This document shows, one piece after another, positions 11,124-34,600 of a stretch of 62,000 bases of DNA. The position numbers and the translations under genes were made by a program. Source of the DNA: Phoronis australis (Eukaryota > Phoronida > Phoronidae). The notes beneath the pieces are model-generated. The model worked only from the letters and a program-made list of their open reading frames with translations. It did no database searches and was not told where the DNA came from. The stretch covers positions 58,039 through 120,038 of the forward strand of contig NMRA01000019.1 of assembly GCA_002633005.1 (NCBI GenBank), read 5' to 3'. The first letter of the stretch is position 1, and each line of letters starts with the position of its first letter.

Positions 11124-13881
11124 TAAATTTGTGCTGACTAAAGGATATTTATAAAACTATAATGGTATTCTGTTTACTATTGGCTGGAAACCACACAGAT
11201 CAGGCCACCTATGGAACAAGCAGCTGTCTATTTTTATTCCCTTGTGCACCAGCAAAACCTGTATCTAATGCCATGTGATTCAGCTGTGACACCCGGCACA
11301 GAACCAAAGCAGAGGCTTGTATCATACTTTAAAAACATTACATTGTTTGAAATGGGAGGCATTCAAAAAGCAGTGACAATAATATTGGTCTTGTTGGACC
11401 AGCCATCTGTTCCTGCCATACAGCATGTAGTGCGTGCACCGATATCTTCGAGATCCTGTGAACATTACTTTTTGTAGTACGTCGTGACATTATAGTAAAG
11501 CCACACTATCAGCAACTGAAAGACACCATGGTTCCTTTAATAATCCACTTTAAATACGTTCAAGTGCAGGTGTCAATTATGAACCAACCCTTTGTAAAAT
11601 GAGGGAAGCTGATAAATTTATCAGTACGAAAACAAAGTTATTCAATTAGATGACATTAATGTTTAATATGTAGAGCAGCTAAAGTGGCAACATTCAACAT
11701 TGCTGTTAAATAAATGTGTTGTTTTTATATATCAACATACGGTTTCACGTCTCAAGCGTTTCTATTGATTCCCACTGGTCACAATACTGAAGTGTCGTCC
11801 ACTGTTGGGACTCTTACAAGCTAATCACACTTGTCACAACGAATCTGGTAACAGGCCACTCATATTGCAACATGAGTGATTACACAAAATTATGAATTGG
11901 AGAATTCTCCAATGTTTTGTCTGCAAGGGCAATCGTACAAGATCCAATGGCAAATGTTGACAGTTGGTAATGTCTTGAGAAAAATGTCAGATCACTCACA
12001 GCTGGTACCACTGGGAGGGCAATGGTCTGGAAATGTTTTGACAAATCAGAAAAACTACCAGCATAACAGCCTGTAGGTGGCAAGGTAAACATTAACAGAT
12101 ACTAGGTAACCATTTCAGCAGTAACTTGTTCTTTGAAATGAAGTGGTGTACCAATTTTCAGACACAGTCAACTAAATGATTACAGAGAAATGCACCTCAT
12201 TACTAAGTTGGGTAACAGCCTACCATAAGCTAATACACCACAAGCACAGAAACTGTTCAGTTTATGTATAACCATGCCATCAGTTTTTTGCGGCAAATCA
12301 ATTTACACAAATGATGGGTTCTTCCTATTAGCACGTAATCAGGTATAACAATAAAAAACGACCAATTTTTATTCAAAGTACATTTTAATTTACATCATTT
12401 CCTAATCATTATCTGCATTTTTTGCTATTGATTTAACTAACATAACAGTATTTCCATGATTTGTTTTGCAGCGTGAAAATAAATCCATTAAGCATATTTC
12501 GGACAGCAGACTGTAAAAGCTGGTTTGTTAAAGTCGAGAAAAATCATTACAGTCGGAAATGTGAAAAATGTATGCCTTAAACCTGGTCTTCTCAAACATG
12601 AATACCACAACATTAAACAGGCAGTGCAATGTAACACCTGATGGACAAGTCCAGGTGCCTTTCATTACCCTGGGACAAACACTGACCATTTCAAATGCTA
12701 CACTGAATATCATGTGTCTTTGGAATGTTCATCAGCGTAATTATGAACCACTGAAAGGACATGGGTTAATGAGTGCACTATTAGTCCCAATTAATTCTTT
12801 CATAGCCAGTGCAAATGAAATTTTGAGGAGACTTGGAAAACAGGGTGCAGTAATGTTGTAAAATTGTTATTCACTTGTTCACTGTAACGGAATATTCAGG
12901 ATAAAATATCCACACAACATCATTTTCTTTTTTAAAATCACATGATACATTAAGGCAGATATTCGAAAAATCACAAACTGTGTTCTGGTTGAAATGCAGT
13001 CACCTAGCTACATGCCTCGTGGGAAATTTCAAACTCAGATCTCAAATTAAAATTTTGAGTTAATAAAACATCGAGATTGCGCAGTCTAGAGGCCGTTGCA
13101 TCAGTAGCAATCCCGGCAGGTAAAAAGATATAAACAGAAATGTCTTCAAAAATTGTGAAGAAACTCAAAAAACTTGACTTTGTTTGAGGATTTGTGATGT
13201 CTGATACTGTAAACTATAGTTATCTCCCATGAAATTTAGAATTGACTAATAATAGTTTACCCAAAGCCATACAGATATAACACTAGGAACTATTGTTTTG
13301 TATTAATATAGTATATTCTGCTCATGCATGAAGCAGAAAAAAGACAAAAATTACAGATAAGTGCAAAAATATTGCACCTCTATTATATGACAACAAAAAT
13401 AAGGCAAAAATACCAACATGCTTGCAATCTTGAAACAGAGACTCACGAAATTTTGCAAATCTGTAGAAAACAGGTTTTGTAAATGTCGTATTTGACATCG
13501 CTTAAATATGACATTGAAAACAAATGGTCTCTAGATTCACCGGCCATCGAGGATCTGATCAATGACATGTTAAGAACAATGAAAGACACCGAGTTACTGA
13601 AGAAACACAAGTTGTGTGTAAATTTCATCTGACAAGAAAAATGCTGACAATGCCACGAGAACAAGAATGACATATGGACCCACTTATGTCACTACATATG
13701 AGCTAGTTTTCAGTAACTGCACTTTCTCAGAACAAGCATGGCTTACTACAACCAGGACAAGAAGAAAACTGAGAAAACATTTAGTTAATAACCATACGCA
13801 AACACCCAACCTTCTCCAAAGAAGGTAAAATGTCAATCCCTAGGTGCTGCTATCTGTTGGCAGTTACAAAAACAAACGTAC
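11124..13881. other. receptor 3' UTR and non-coding sequence
   Basis: This stretch holds the receptor 3' end and then AT-rich DNA. The next exon of the minus-strand DNAAF9-like gene, expected to begin with two bases completing a codon, should lie here or further left. It was searched for and not recognised. Confidence 0.4.
11709..11714 (+). promoter_or_regulatory. candidate polyadenylation signal AATAAA
   Basis: The first canonical AATAAA in a plausible 3' untranslated region of the receptor gene, about 590 bases after its stop codon. It is placed by motif and position only. Confidence 0.4.
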
Positions 13882-24295
<10,414 letters not shown>

Positions 24296-25104
24296 CTGAA
24301 AGTGTACAAAAACAACTAAAAACATGCCCCAATGTATAAAGTTGGCCTACAAGCTAAAGTTGGAACTCGCCAATCAACTCACACTATTGCCCCAGACGGG
24401 GGTAAGTGCTCACACTATTGCCCCAGACAGGGGTAAGTGCTCACCAACCTATGGTAAAATTTTATCAATTTAGGGCACAGCATGGTGAAAAAGTGGAATG
24501 TTTTCAATTTTCACAAGAAATAAGCAACTAAATATTTTTGAGTTTTCGAGGTCTGTGTCAAGATTTATTATCAGACAATGTCTTGAAAAAACTGCGAGCA
24601 TTCACAATAATGTTAGATGTATTTGAAAAATGAAAAAAGTTAATTTAGACGATTAATTTTAGCTGAAATTGCTCAAACTCATGCAACTGCCTCTAGCCAG
24701 GGGCTAGTGAGCAGAGCACACCAAAGTACTCACACTACAACTAAACTTAAAATTTTCACCAATTTAAAAGTTACAAAACGAAATTTAAGTTCGCAAATCA
24801 AGCAAAGAACTGTAAAATGCTAAATTTCGGTGTCTAAAATGTTAACTGATTGGTCGCAAAACATGACATGCAGAGGAAAATCTTGGAACTTGATTTGGTT
24901 AACAGAATGAAGGACTGTACAAAAAAGATTAGAGTTAGACATCAATGGCCTCCTAAGCATGGTGTCTCTCTACACGTAAAAAAGGTACTTATAGCAACAA
25001 CTTTGATGACAGAATCAATGTGTGGCATAATTCCCTGAAAAGTTTAGGGCGTATGGAGGGTCAGTAAAAGTGGAGTAAATGGGTACCTCTTTAATATGGC
25101 TGCC
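24296..25104. other. non-coding; short 36-bp tandem duplication
   Basis: Holds two adjacent copies of a ~36-base unit containing CACACTATTGCCCCAGAC at about 24377-24450. It is otherwise AT-rich with no supported exon. The start-codon exon of the DNAAF9-like gene is expected above 24295 but was not identified. Confidence 0.45.
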
Positions 25105-25160
25105 AAGAACCAGCTTTCAATGAATAACGGCATTGTCCGTTATTCAGTAAAACTGGTTCC
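25105..25160. repeat. hairpin with perfect 10-bp central stem
   Basis: TGAATAACGG at 25121-25130 pairs with CCGTTATTCA at 25137-25146 around a 6-base loop. Outer arms AGAACCAGCTTT and AAAACTGGTTCC extend the pairing, and GGTACC flanks both sides (25082-25087 and 25162-25167). The layout resembles the hairpin at 17763-17816, suggesting a tiny foldback MITE family. Confidence 0.65.
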
Positions 25161-25576
25161 CGGTACCTATTCTGAAGAAGGACCCGTTCACTTTTACCTG
25201 TAGGGCCTGTGAGATGATCACCGTGACTACTGGGTCATTACCCTGAGAGTGATACCTTAAGGAAAGGTCCATAAGGGACTACTCAACTGAAAGTTGAATG
25301 CGAAATCAACACAGGGATATTCCTGACCAGCTTTGAACCTGTGCCCTTTGGGCATACCTGATGATAAAAAGTGTACCTTTTTTCAAAAAATTGTGCTCAA
25401 CAGACAGTATAATTAAAGTGGTAACAGATGGATCAGAAACCCAAAAGGGCAATTGAAATAAGAACAGTCATGTTTTATCTGACTGGCTGTAACTTGACTA
25501 GGACATTGTCATTGCATTTTTGGAAGAGCGTTGCGTTTTAAAAGATGCACCTGGGGGCACACGCACTGCTGCAATT

Positions 25577-26503
25577 AGGCAATGACCATTGCCTCTGTTG
25601 GCCCGAACCAGAGGCGATGCAGAGGCTATAGGCGGTCTGTACGCTGGAAGCTTTTCGGCGAATTATGCCTCGCACCGACTAAACCATCAAAGTCACGTTG
25701 TTATAAATACCTTTTGCGCATAGAGGAACACCTGAGGAGGTTGTCGATGTGTTTAATTCCTTCCAACTTGAACAAATACTCCCATTATCAAACTTTTTCT
25801 TCGAGCAGTCCCTATTTCAGTTCCCAAAATTGTGAACTCACCATTTTTATACTGCGCACGCTCCAATTTTTACCGCGCTCGCTAGGTGATGTGACTTCAT
25901 GACCTCAATCTTTAAATAGGCCAAAGGTGAGCCATTGCGGTCTTGTCAGTCAAATGTTCGTTTCCAAAATGCCACCACTTATACTTGTCTTTAATTGGCG
26001 TTACTTGAAACTGATTGTATTTCAATGAATTATTGTTTGTATTTGATAAAAATAAATGCTGTTGATATGACATTTAATAGTCTTTGTGCACATATTTGAC
26101 ATTTTAATGTTTAACAACACGGCAAATGCACGGCTGGTTCCCGGCAGCACGTACGCGAAGGGTGAGAACTTCAGCTTTCAAAGTTCGCCGGTAGGTCCGC
26201 AACTTCTGACCTTCGGCCTGGTTAAAAAAATGAAAATGCTGATTTCACGATTTTGGGAACTGAAATAGGGACTGCTCGAAGAAAAAGTTTCATAACGGGA
26301 GTATTTGTTCGAGTTGGAAGAACTTAAACACATCGAAAACCTCCTAAGGTGTTCCTCTATGCGCAAAAGGTATTTATAACAACGTGACTTTGATGGTTTA
26401 GTCGGGGCGAGGCATAATTCGCCGAAAAGCTTCCAGCGTACAGAGCGCCTATAGCCTCTACATCGCCTCTGCTTCGGGCCAACAGAGGCGATGGTCATTG
26501 CCT
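25577..26503. mobile_element. foldback element with ~280-bp inverted arms, plus a third arm copy
   Basis: Left arm (25577 to about 25855) and right arm (about 26225-26503) are nearly identical inverted repeats with outer ends AGGCAATGACCAT and ATGGTCATTGCCT. Each arm has an open frame giving almost the same ~90-residue peptide, a by-product of the duplication and not a gene. About 370 bases of unrelated sequence separate the arms. A further diverged copy of the right arm follows in direct orientation at about 26525-26725. This is typical of a foldback or long-TIR non-autonomous transposon. Confidence 0.8.
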
Positions 26504-26725
26504 ATGCCTATTGTTCAACAATAGGCACAACAATAGTATTGTTGAGTTTGAAGGATTTAAATACATCAACAGCCTCCCAAGGTGTCCCTCTATGCGCAAC
26601 GTGACTTTGCTGTTTTAGTCAGTGAGAGGCATAATTCGCCTAAAAGCTTCCGGCGTATGAAGCGCTTATAGGAGCTCCATCGTCTCTACTGCCAGTGGCT
26701 GCGCCAGCAGAGACGACGGTCATTA

Positions 26726-29700
26726 ATAATCAGACAGAAGTTGAACTAGAACAGAAGTAGAAGAGCGTCCTCAGCAACGCTGTCTTCTCACTTGACCTGT
26801 ACAGTACTTTGCCCAAATTACCTGACAAAGGGAGAAAACGCCTCCTGTTTAATGTATCGCCTAGCAGAAGATGGTCGCTTTAACTTGCGAGATGCCATAA
26901 TTGAGCAAAGTATTAAATCCAGTGCAAAAAGTCAAAACCTTTCAAAAATCCGCCATATTTGTTTGATCACGTGACAAACTACTATCGCACCCTCTCCCGG
27001 CAGCAAATTCCTTTTGAGTGTGGTCACTGACAGACCGTAGTGTATCGTCTTTGGTGTCGTCAGTGTTGGCCATTATCAAACCCGACCTAAATATTTTTCT
27101 GTTTCATGTGTAGGTTTGTCTTTATTTCATTTGGAGGAGTAATTCTTGAGAGCATATTTTTACATTGTTTTTTGACACCGTTGTCGCATTATTATTGTTG
27201 ACTTCGCATCTAACGGATTAGACAACTAAAATCAATTGAAAGTCTGAATGATGACGTAGGAAACATCTCTGTAAATATACACGTACTGCATGCTGTAGCC
27301 AGGGCTGATAATGAGCTCAAATACCGGTAATTTCCATTTTCCCTTACTGTCAATAAATGCACTAGTTTCCTGCAAACACCGGGTTTGATCTCCACAGACC
27401 CATTAAATTTCAAGTTTTTAATAGGTTCGAGTCCAGATTTGTAAAATTCATTGTTTCATTTTGTAACTCTCATATCACATTTCCAACCATTTTGTTTCCA
27501 AAATAGTAAACCAACAAAAGAGAGCTGATAAAATGAAGAAATTTTAAGAAATACGGGATTTTTAACTTGTTATTTCAGTTACGTGTCCTGCATTGGGGTC
27601 ACGTCATTGTTTGCAATTAGTCAGTTTCCACTCAGCAGACGACCCCAGAATACATCTGTAAGATTTTTATTCACTCTGTCCGACATTCTTATTCTCCCTT
27701 GAACAAGTCTTCTTCGAACAATGAGGATGGCGTGATCATTTCTTCCTAAATTTCATGACGCGACCGGACATTGAAAATGAGGAACTATACTGATAAATCT
27801 TAGGTCAACTGAGCAAAGCGCATTTCACGAAGCATGTCGCTACAAGACAAGGCTACAAGTGGTATGTATTCATTGTTATTGCTGTGATTACTTGTGGGTC
27901 GTACTTCGACAGTAAATACGTCAAATAGTTACGAAATTAGTGCAAGCGCATTGGAAGAGTATTGGGTCCGTCATTTTCATTAAACAGATATGCAATTCTG
28001 CACAATTCATAAAGCTGCTTTTCGTTCTGTTTTTAGGGGTAAAAAACGAAATAGAATCAAGGTCTTTCCGGGTCTCAAAATAAGGTCTCCTAATATTCCT
28101 TACCATTAAGGAATCTATTTCCGTTACCAGCAAGATCTTCCAAATTTGTGACTCAATAAAACTCTTCAGAGTTTGTTGGGGTTGGCAAAGGTATAAAAAC
28201 TGGCTATTGCGCAATCATTCGAAAATGGCGCATACACGCATTACCAATGATTTGAGTTGCCGGCCCATTCAGCAATTCAGTGAAGGGTAATGTTTTTAAA
28301 CCCATAACGTATCTGTTAAGGATTCAACACTGACAGCTAAATAGTGACGAACTGCAGCTTTAAACAAAGCCACAAAACCCGGGTTCCGTCGAAAACGTAA
28401 CTTTTAGAAAAATTACCGCTATAAAATTAGATTGGCTCAACTTATTCATATAATAAGTTATTCTGACATTTAGTTAATCTCTGAGACCGTGTTCAACCCA
28501 TAAAATGACACGCTCTAACAGACAAGCTGAGCACTGAATCAAGGGTATGCCAGTTCCGTTTGAAGCCCTAACCTGACTAAGCAACAATTTAAGACCGATC
28601 ATGGTAAGTGGTTTTAAATTGCTTAGTGTAGTGGAAGGCGGGTTTAGCCCCATATCACTTTAAAACAAGTGTTACAACTTCAACACTAAATATTTTTGCA
28701 ACGCTTTTTAATTCGTCTTAGTGTTTGTGAAAAAATTAATATTCGTTTCGGCTCAAAATGAAATAACTTTTTAAGACAGACTTTAGAATCACCAATCTAC
28801 GTTGAAGGATATTCTAAATTAAGCTTTGCAAAGTTTCGACTAAAGCAGTTTCCCTCCGATGGCTGTTCAGAAATTTATCACATAAATCAGTCAAGATAAA
28901 CATTGAGACGACATTCAAGTAAACACCGTTTTGGTGTCAGATAAATTGCTCAAAAACTATATTGTTGTTTCCGGAGACTTGTATGCATATTTCTGTGCGT
29001 AACAATCAGGCTTGGTCCATTGGTGTAAACGCGGGGCATATCGTGGGCCGTTCGGAGGAAAGTGTCGCCCGTAAGTACGTGTTTTACAACCGTAATCGTA
29101 ATATATCCAATGAAAAATTGGTTTGTAGGTCACATGTACTCTTATCGTGGGCCGTTTGGGAGAAGCTGTCACCGGCATGTACGACTGAGTCTTCGCTCGC
29201 GTTTTGCGACCGTAATAGTTCGGCCGTATTTCGCAAGTGTTTTATGACCGCAATCGTTACGCCCAATTATATGTCGGTCAGACATGAGCTGAGAAGAGGA
29301 TGTAGGCTGGTAATTGTACGCTCGTATTTTGCGCTCATAATTTTACGCTCGTAATACACTCGAAATTTTAGCAAGACGTCCAGCCCACGAGACCACCAGC
29401 TGATATTGTTTTGTGGTGCAAATGGTTTGTTATTCAAATGTCTTGAATAAAGAATAAATGATTCACCATGAAATTTATAACTTCTACTGCATAACCCGCC
29501 TCCCCCCAGAAAACCGCTTTGAACCTAATGCCATATATCGCTTGCAAGCAGCTAAGAGTAAGAAAACGAAACTTAGTCTAAATCTTGGAGAAACATAGTA
29601 ATTTTAACAAATAAAATAAAAACATTGTCAGACAACCTGCTAGATATACATTTTGGCACCTCAATATGTACTGTGTGTGGAAACGGAACGTTTTCAAATG

Positions 29701-29921
29701 CCTGGGACGGCTAGGACAGCAAGTAAAAATCTACCAGTCTGCTATATATTTCAATCTTTTGCACTGGTATACTTTGCACCTGAGATTTTATTACTTCTTA
29801 GCACTTCATAGCAAGCGCAAAAACACGAGCGTAACATTACGAATATAACATTACGAAACAATGTAAAATTTAGAGCGAAAAGTAAGAGCATAAAATCATG
29901 AGGCACAACTGCTTCAGAGCG
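26726..29921. other. non-coding; short diverged CGTAA-rich repeats near 29 kb
   Basis: No supported exon. Between about 29060 and 29360 there are repeated variants of GTTTTACAACCGTAATCG (near 29085, 29200 and 29240) and CGCTCGTATTTTGCGCTC. Inverted relatives lie at about 30420-30480, so this looks like degraded repeat DNA. The missing 5' exons of gene A could lie between here and 31650, but none was recognised. Confidence 0.4.
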
Positions 29922-30371
29922 TTCCAAACGCCGTAACTCCATTCAAGAGTCTATGAACTGCAAGCCGTTACATGCTTGTAAATCACTGTAATATAATACT
30001 ACAATACTTTATAAACTGTAACACTCTTCAACAAGCCCACAATGAGACGGCTTTTTCTTTGAGCAACGAGAACAAGTGTGAAGTCGCGATACCTGAGATA
30101 TCTGGGATAGCTGTATTTTCATCTGAGGCGGCAATTTTGTAAATTCGGCGCGAAATACTGATTGCCTCTAGTCTCGAAGTTAAATATAAGCGAAAATCTT
30201 GGCAACAAGAGTTAACATCGACTTGATCCTGGAGCGCACTGTAACAAGCATGTATGACTCGTTGAAGAGTGTTACGGTGTATAATGTACTGTAGTAATAT
30301 ATTACAGTGATGTAAAGGCATGTAACGGCTTGCATTTAATAGACTCTTGAATGGAGTTACGGCGTTTGGAA
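29922..30371. mobile_element. ~450-bp foldback element with ~110-bp inverted arms
   Basis: The left arm (29922 to about 30035) begins TTCCAAACGCCGTAACTCC. The right arm (about 30258-30371) ends with its complement, GGAGTTACGGCGTTTGGAA. Both arms also carry CAAGCCGTTACATGC and CTGTAATAT, with a few substitutions. The centre is unrelated and non-coding. CAGAGC occurs just left of the element (29915-29920) and shortly after it (30379-30384), which may be a target duplication if the right end extends 7-8 bases further, but this is uncertain. Confidence 0.7.
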
Positions 30372-31650
30372 GGGGTGTCAGAGCTCACTTGATCTACAGA
30401 CCACTTATTGGATGTATCGATTACGGTCGTAAAACACGAGCGAACTCTCAGTCGTAACGAGCCAAATTACGGGCGACATTTTCACCCGTGCGGCCCACTG
30501 GGGTTTGCAGCTAGTCAAAACAAACATTTGTGGTTTGGCTGGATTTATTGGAAAATCCCTTAGCGGAAGATGAAAGGATATGTCACACCGCTGCAGTGAG
30601 CGGAGGGTGACTATTTCATTAGAGCATGCCCGTAGCCACGGACGCATTCAGGCAGTTCCGGTAACTACCAACCTTTTGAAATCCACCCACCTTTCGTCAA
30701 CGAACCTACGTTTTTGTGATTTCACTCACGCTGTTATTACACTTCTCCTGGGATCCGTTTCATGAAAGTGACTTAAGCCATATGACAGAAGTTCAGTTTT
30801 AAACGTTCACTGCACAATTATCGAGCATGTAATTATTAGCACGCGTTACTGGCTCGAAATTATTTGTACAGATTTTCTCCGTAAATAGCAATTCTTTGCA
30901 TAATCCCCTTTACTTTGTACTTTTGCAAGAGTAAGTTTTAATTATTTTTTCAGAAATAGATATGTGGAGAGTAACAAAAGTTTTCAGGAAACAAATCTCT
31001 CACTGGTAGATCTCGACCTAGGGTAGATTGAAGTATTGTTCAGCTTGACTTCCTCGTCCACACTTCCGGCTTAATTGTCGATTAACTCGCCCAAATTATA
31101 ATTAACGCTTTTTCAATTTAGATGATTCTTTGTTACGACCTTACAAACTTACTCCACACGTTTGGGCGTTGACGAGGGGAACAAAGTGAATTTTTTTTCA
31201 AAGAGTATATGACGTCAAAAAGCGTTGCTGCATGCAAAACTGAATCGGATCTATTTATTTGGCAATTGCTGAAAGCAGATTTTACAGTGATATAGTTAAA
31301 ATGTTTGATAGTTTAAGCAAAAAACTAGACTCCATTTATTCTCATACAAATTCAAAAGTTGCAACCGTCAAGGGTAGGCTACTTACGATTCCACTACTGC
31401 AAACAAAATTCCTCTCAGGTATGTGTTTCTTGCTCGTGATCTTAGCAAATAAAGAAAATTCACAATTCACAACTTATTACCCTCATTCGAATTGTGGTGT
31501 TCAGGGTCTGTTGCATATAAATCGCATTCCTCTATATTGTTCATTTGCAGTATTTAAAATTTTTATATTTATCAAATTACAATAGGAAAACGTGCTTTCA
31601 AGTTTTGTCTTTTTTGAACATTTAAGCATGGACGACGTTTCACATTTCAG

Positions 31651-34600
31651 AAGCAACACAGCCAGTTCTGAAATAACCATGAAGACCGTGACATCACCAG
31701 GGAATACAGCGTCATCAACATGGAGGTCGTATATTTTACTAAAATTCTAAACTCGAAATATTTATTGATGGATAATTATTTGATTTTTTCTGTTGGAAAA
31801 CTTATGGAGAAAGTAACTCCAAACATTCCAAAACCGCGTGTTGTAGCTAACGGCTAATCATAGCAGGCCTATGGCCGTATCTTTTATTCACTACAATAAC
31901 CTAGTGGTGTCGATAGCTCCACTGTGTTATTTCAAACAAATCCATATTTTTCGGAGTTAACGACACTATCTTGAATCATAACCAGCTTGAGCGGATGAAA
32001 TAGGAACGTGTTTAACACTGAAAATGAGGCTATATGACATTCTGTTTTATTTCCAATTTTTCCTCGTGGTGGGTCCCTATAGCGTCAGCATAGGCGTAAC
32101 AATGATTTGCGCATTTCAGGAAAAGTTCTGCACTCTACACCGTGACGTCGTCTCTAACAGAGAACAACACACCACCAGGAACTGAGGACATGATTACCGA
32201 GTGAGAAGTAAACAAATTGAAATTTTGAGTTGGAGTATTTAGGCACTGAGGCGTGATACATTAAAACAGACTGAATCGTTGGCAATAGTACCGGACAGGC
32301 GTGTTTTAGAAATTTTGATTACTTTTTACTTATTGTCGAAAATAGATCCTAGCGGTAAACATTTGTCACTGCGAGATTCTCATTTTCTAAATAGTCTGTT
32401 ATTTAACGATAACAAGGATGTTCCTCAAACATCTGGACGAAAAGAGACAGCGAGTAAACCATTAGTACGTTTCCTTTTACAAACATCCTGACAGTATGAT
32501 AGTTCACAATGAATCACAACATTTTCTTAAAGATTATCAGCACGTATTGCGTTTCCGTCAGCTCGTTACCTCGGTACTGTAATTTAACAAAATTGTAACA
32601 TTAGATCTCGGGGGTTCTCTCCTACAAACTGGATCGAGGTGTGCAAGTGAGTTTAGATTAAGACCTCAAATACAGTTCAGACCGACGCGGTACTTTGGAA
32701 GATGAAAAATTCCGCAGTTCCGAGCCTACAATTAATACTAACACATATGATGAATGATGAGGAATACTTGGTAAGCTTTCATAGTGCGCAATGTTTTCCA
32801 CTCCATTCTTAGCCACAAATTGCGTCCTCCAGATAGCAAAAATTTTACAGTATACATAACATGTATTAGACAGTGTGTCTCAAACCGAACACTATAAAAA
32901 CTCCAAGACAACCATAAAAAAGAAAATAGTCGCCGCCAGCAATACTCGAGGCCTAAAATACATAATGTTTCATGCGCGCACCCACCCTAAAATATAGGGG
33001 GCTCGAATTTTTGACAAAGTGGACCTTTTTACAAACAAAAACAACGGGGGACTAAAAAAAACCAGGGTACCACGTCTAGAGCTATGAATTGTGGACTTTT
33101 ATCTCGTTTCTCTCAGAGGGGGACCTTTTTGCTCACTTCGCCAAATGGGGGGGGGGGCTCGTTCGAGCCCTCCAAGCCCCCCTGGGTGCGCGCATGTGTT
33201 TTTGGGCGCATCCCTCAAGATTGCGTAGGGCCATAGAAAAATATCGAATCTTGGCTAACTTCACAACCGACCATACCTTAAAAGTAGATGATCGGATTCA
33301 AATGAAACTTTCACATGTCATGCTTGTTGCATTGTTCTCCAATCCGCTTTTAGGAATTGTCTCAAAATAGAATATCAAAAGCAGGACACTTTACATCTAT
33401 TGTAAGAAAACCATCAGTTAGATAAGAGATAATTTAGAAAACTGTAACAGCGTCGACCATTTATATCGAAAGAACTTAAATGATGTTATGGATACCGCTG
33501 TTTTGCTTTAAAAGTACCTTTTATTTCCTTTAACTTAAAGACATAGTCACGTGACACACCCAGTTGCAGATTAGCATAAAGTAAATAATGAAATTCTACA
33601 GGCTTTCTACAGAGTTTGTGAAAATAACTTTGGCATGAAAACTTGCTTACAGTATTTACACCGTCACTGAAGTCCTGATGAAAACGAGACTAAACAGACA
33701 ACGCTAATGAGATATCTTTGCTGATTATGGTGATGGCATATCTGGTATTTATGATAACTTTTTTAAGATGGCCGGTCGGTTGACTGTTCAGGGGCGAGTT
33801 GAGATATCATAACACTACGAAATGTGGAATTCCAGGGGTCACGAGCTTTGCATGACAACAGCACAGTGTTCTTGTCATTATACGTTATTGCCTTTACCAT
33901 GAATACCACACAAACCACTACCATAATCTGTAAAATAAGAAACCTCCTGTCTGCCTAAAAACGTTTTCGTCCTGACCACAGTGGTAATAATGTACTGTAC
34001 ACTGACATGTTCTCATACCAAGTTACCTTTCATTCACCCGGCGGTACTTTCAAAAATACATGTGCGCTTTCATTGTGTTGAAATCTATATTTATTTAGAT
34101 ATTTGGCTAAATGCATAAGCTTGCCGAAAAGGTCTCACATAGCGCGAAGCGTCCAAGTACACCGGGAATTTCCGAAAATAGGCCCATGGGCGGATATCCG
34201 GAAAACGACCAATCGTCAAATGACACCAAATATACGCCCAGGTGTATTTTCGGAAAGGGAGGCGTATATTCTGAAAGGGAGGCGTATATTCAAAACGGGG
34301 GGGGGGGGTGTATATTCGAAAAGGGAGGCGTATATTCAGAAAGGGGGGCGTATATTCGGAAAGGGAGGCGTATATTCAGAAAGGGGGACGTATATTCCGA
34401 AACTGTCTCAAACATTTTATGATCCAGTTTAAAGCAAACGTCCTTCTTAACATATGTAGTGATATCTCACTAGTAAAAACTATATTCGACCATACTCATC
34501 TTGCGCGCACCCAACCTAAGAAATAGAGGGGGGGAGCTCGAATTTTTGTTAATGTGGACCTTTTACTAGAAAAACGGGGTACGCTCAGAGCTTTGAACTG

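Noticed and set aside
25582-26498. Two almost identical ~106-residue peptides on opposite strands
   Set aside because: They arise from the inverted arms of the foldback element; there is no start context, splice pattern or domain.
34103-34526. Overlapping ~100-residue frames rich in VYSERE/AYIQKG
   Set aside because: Explained by a stop-free 20-bp minisatellite in an intron.
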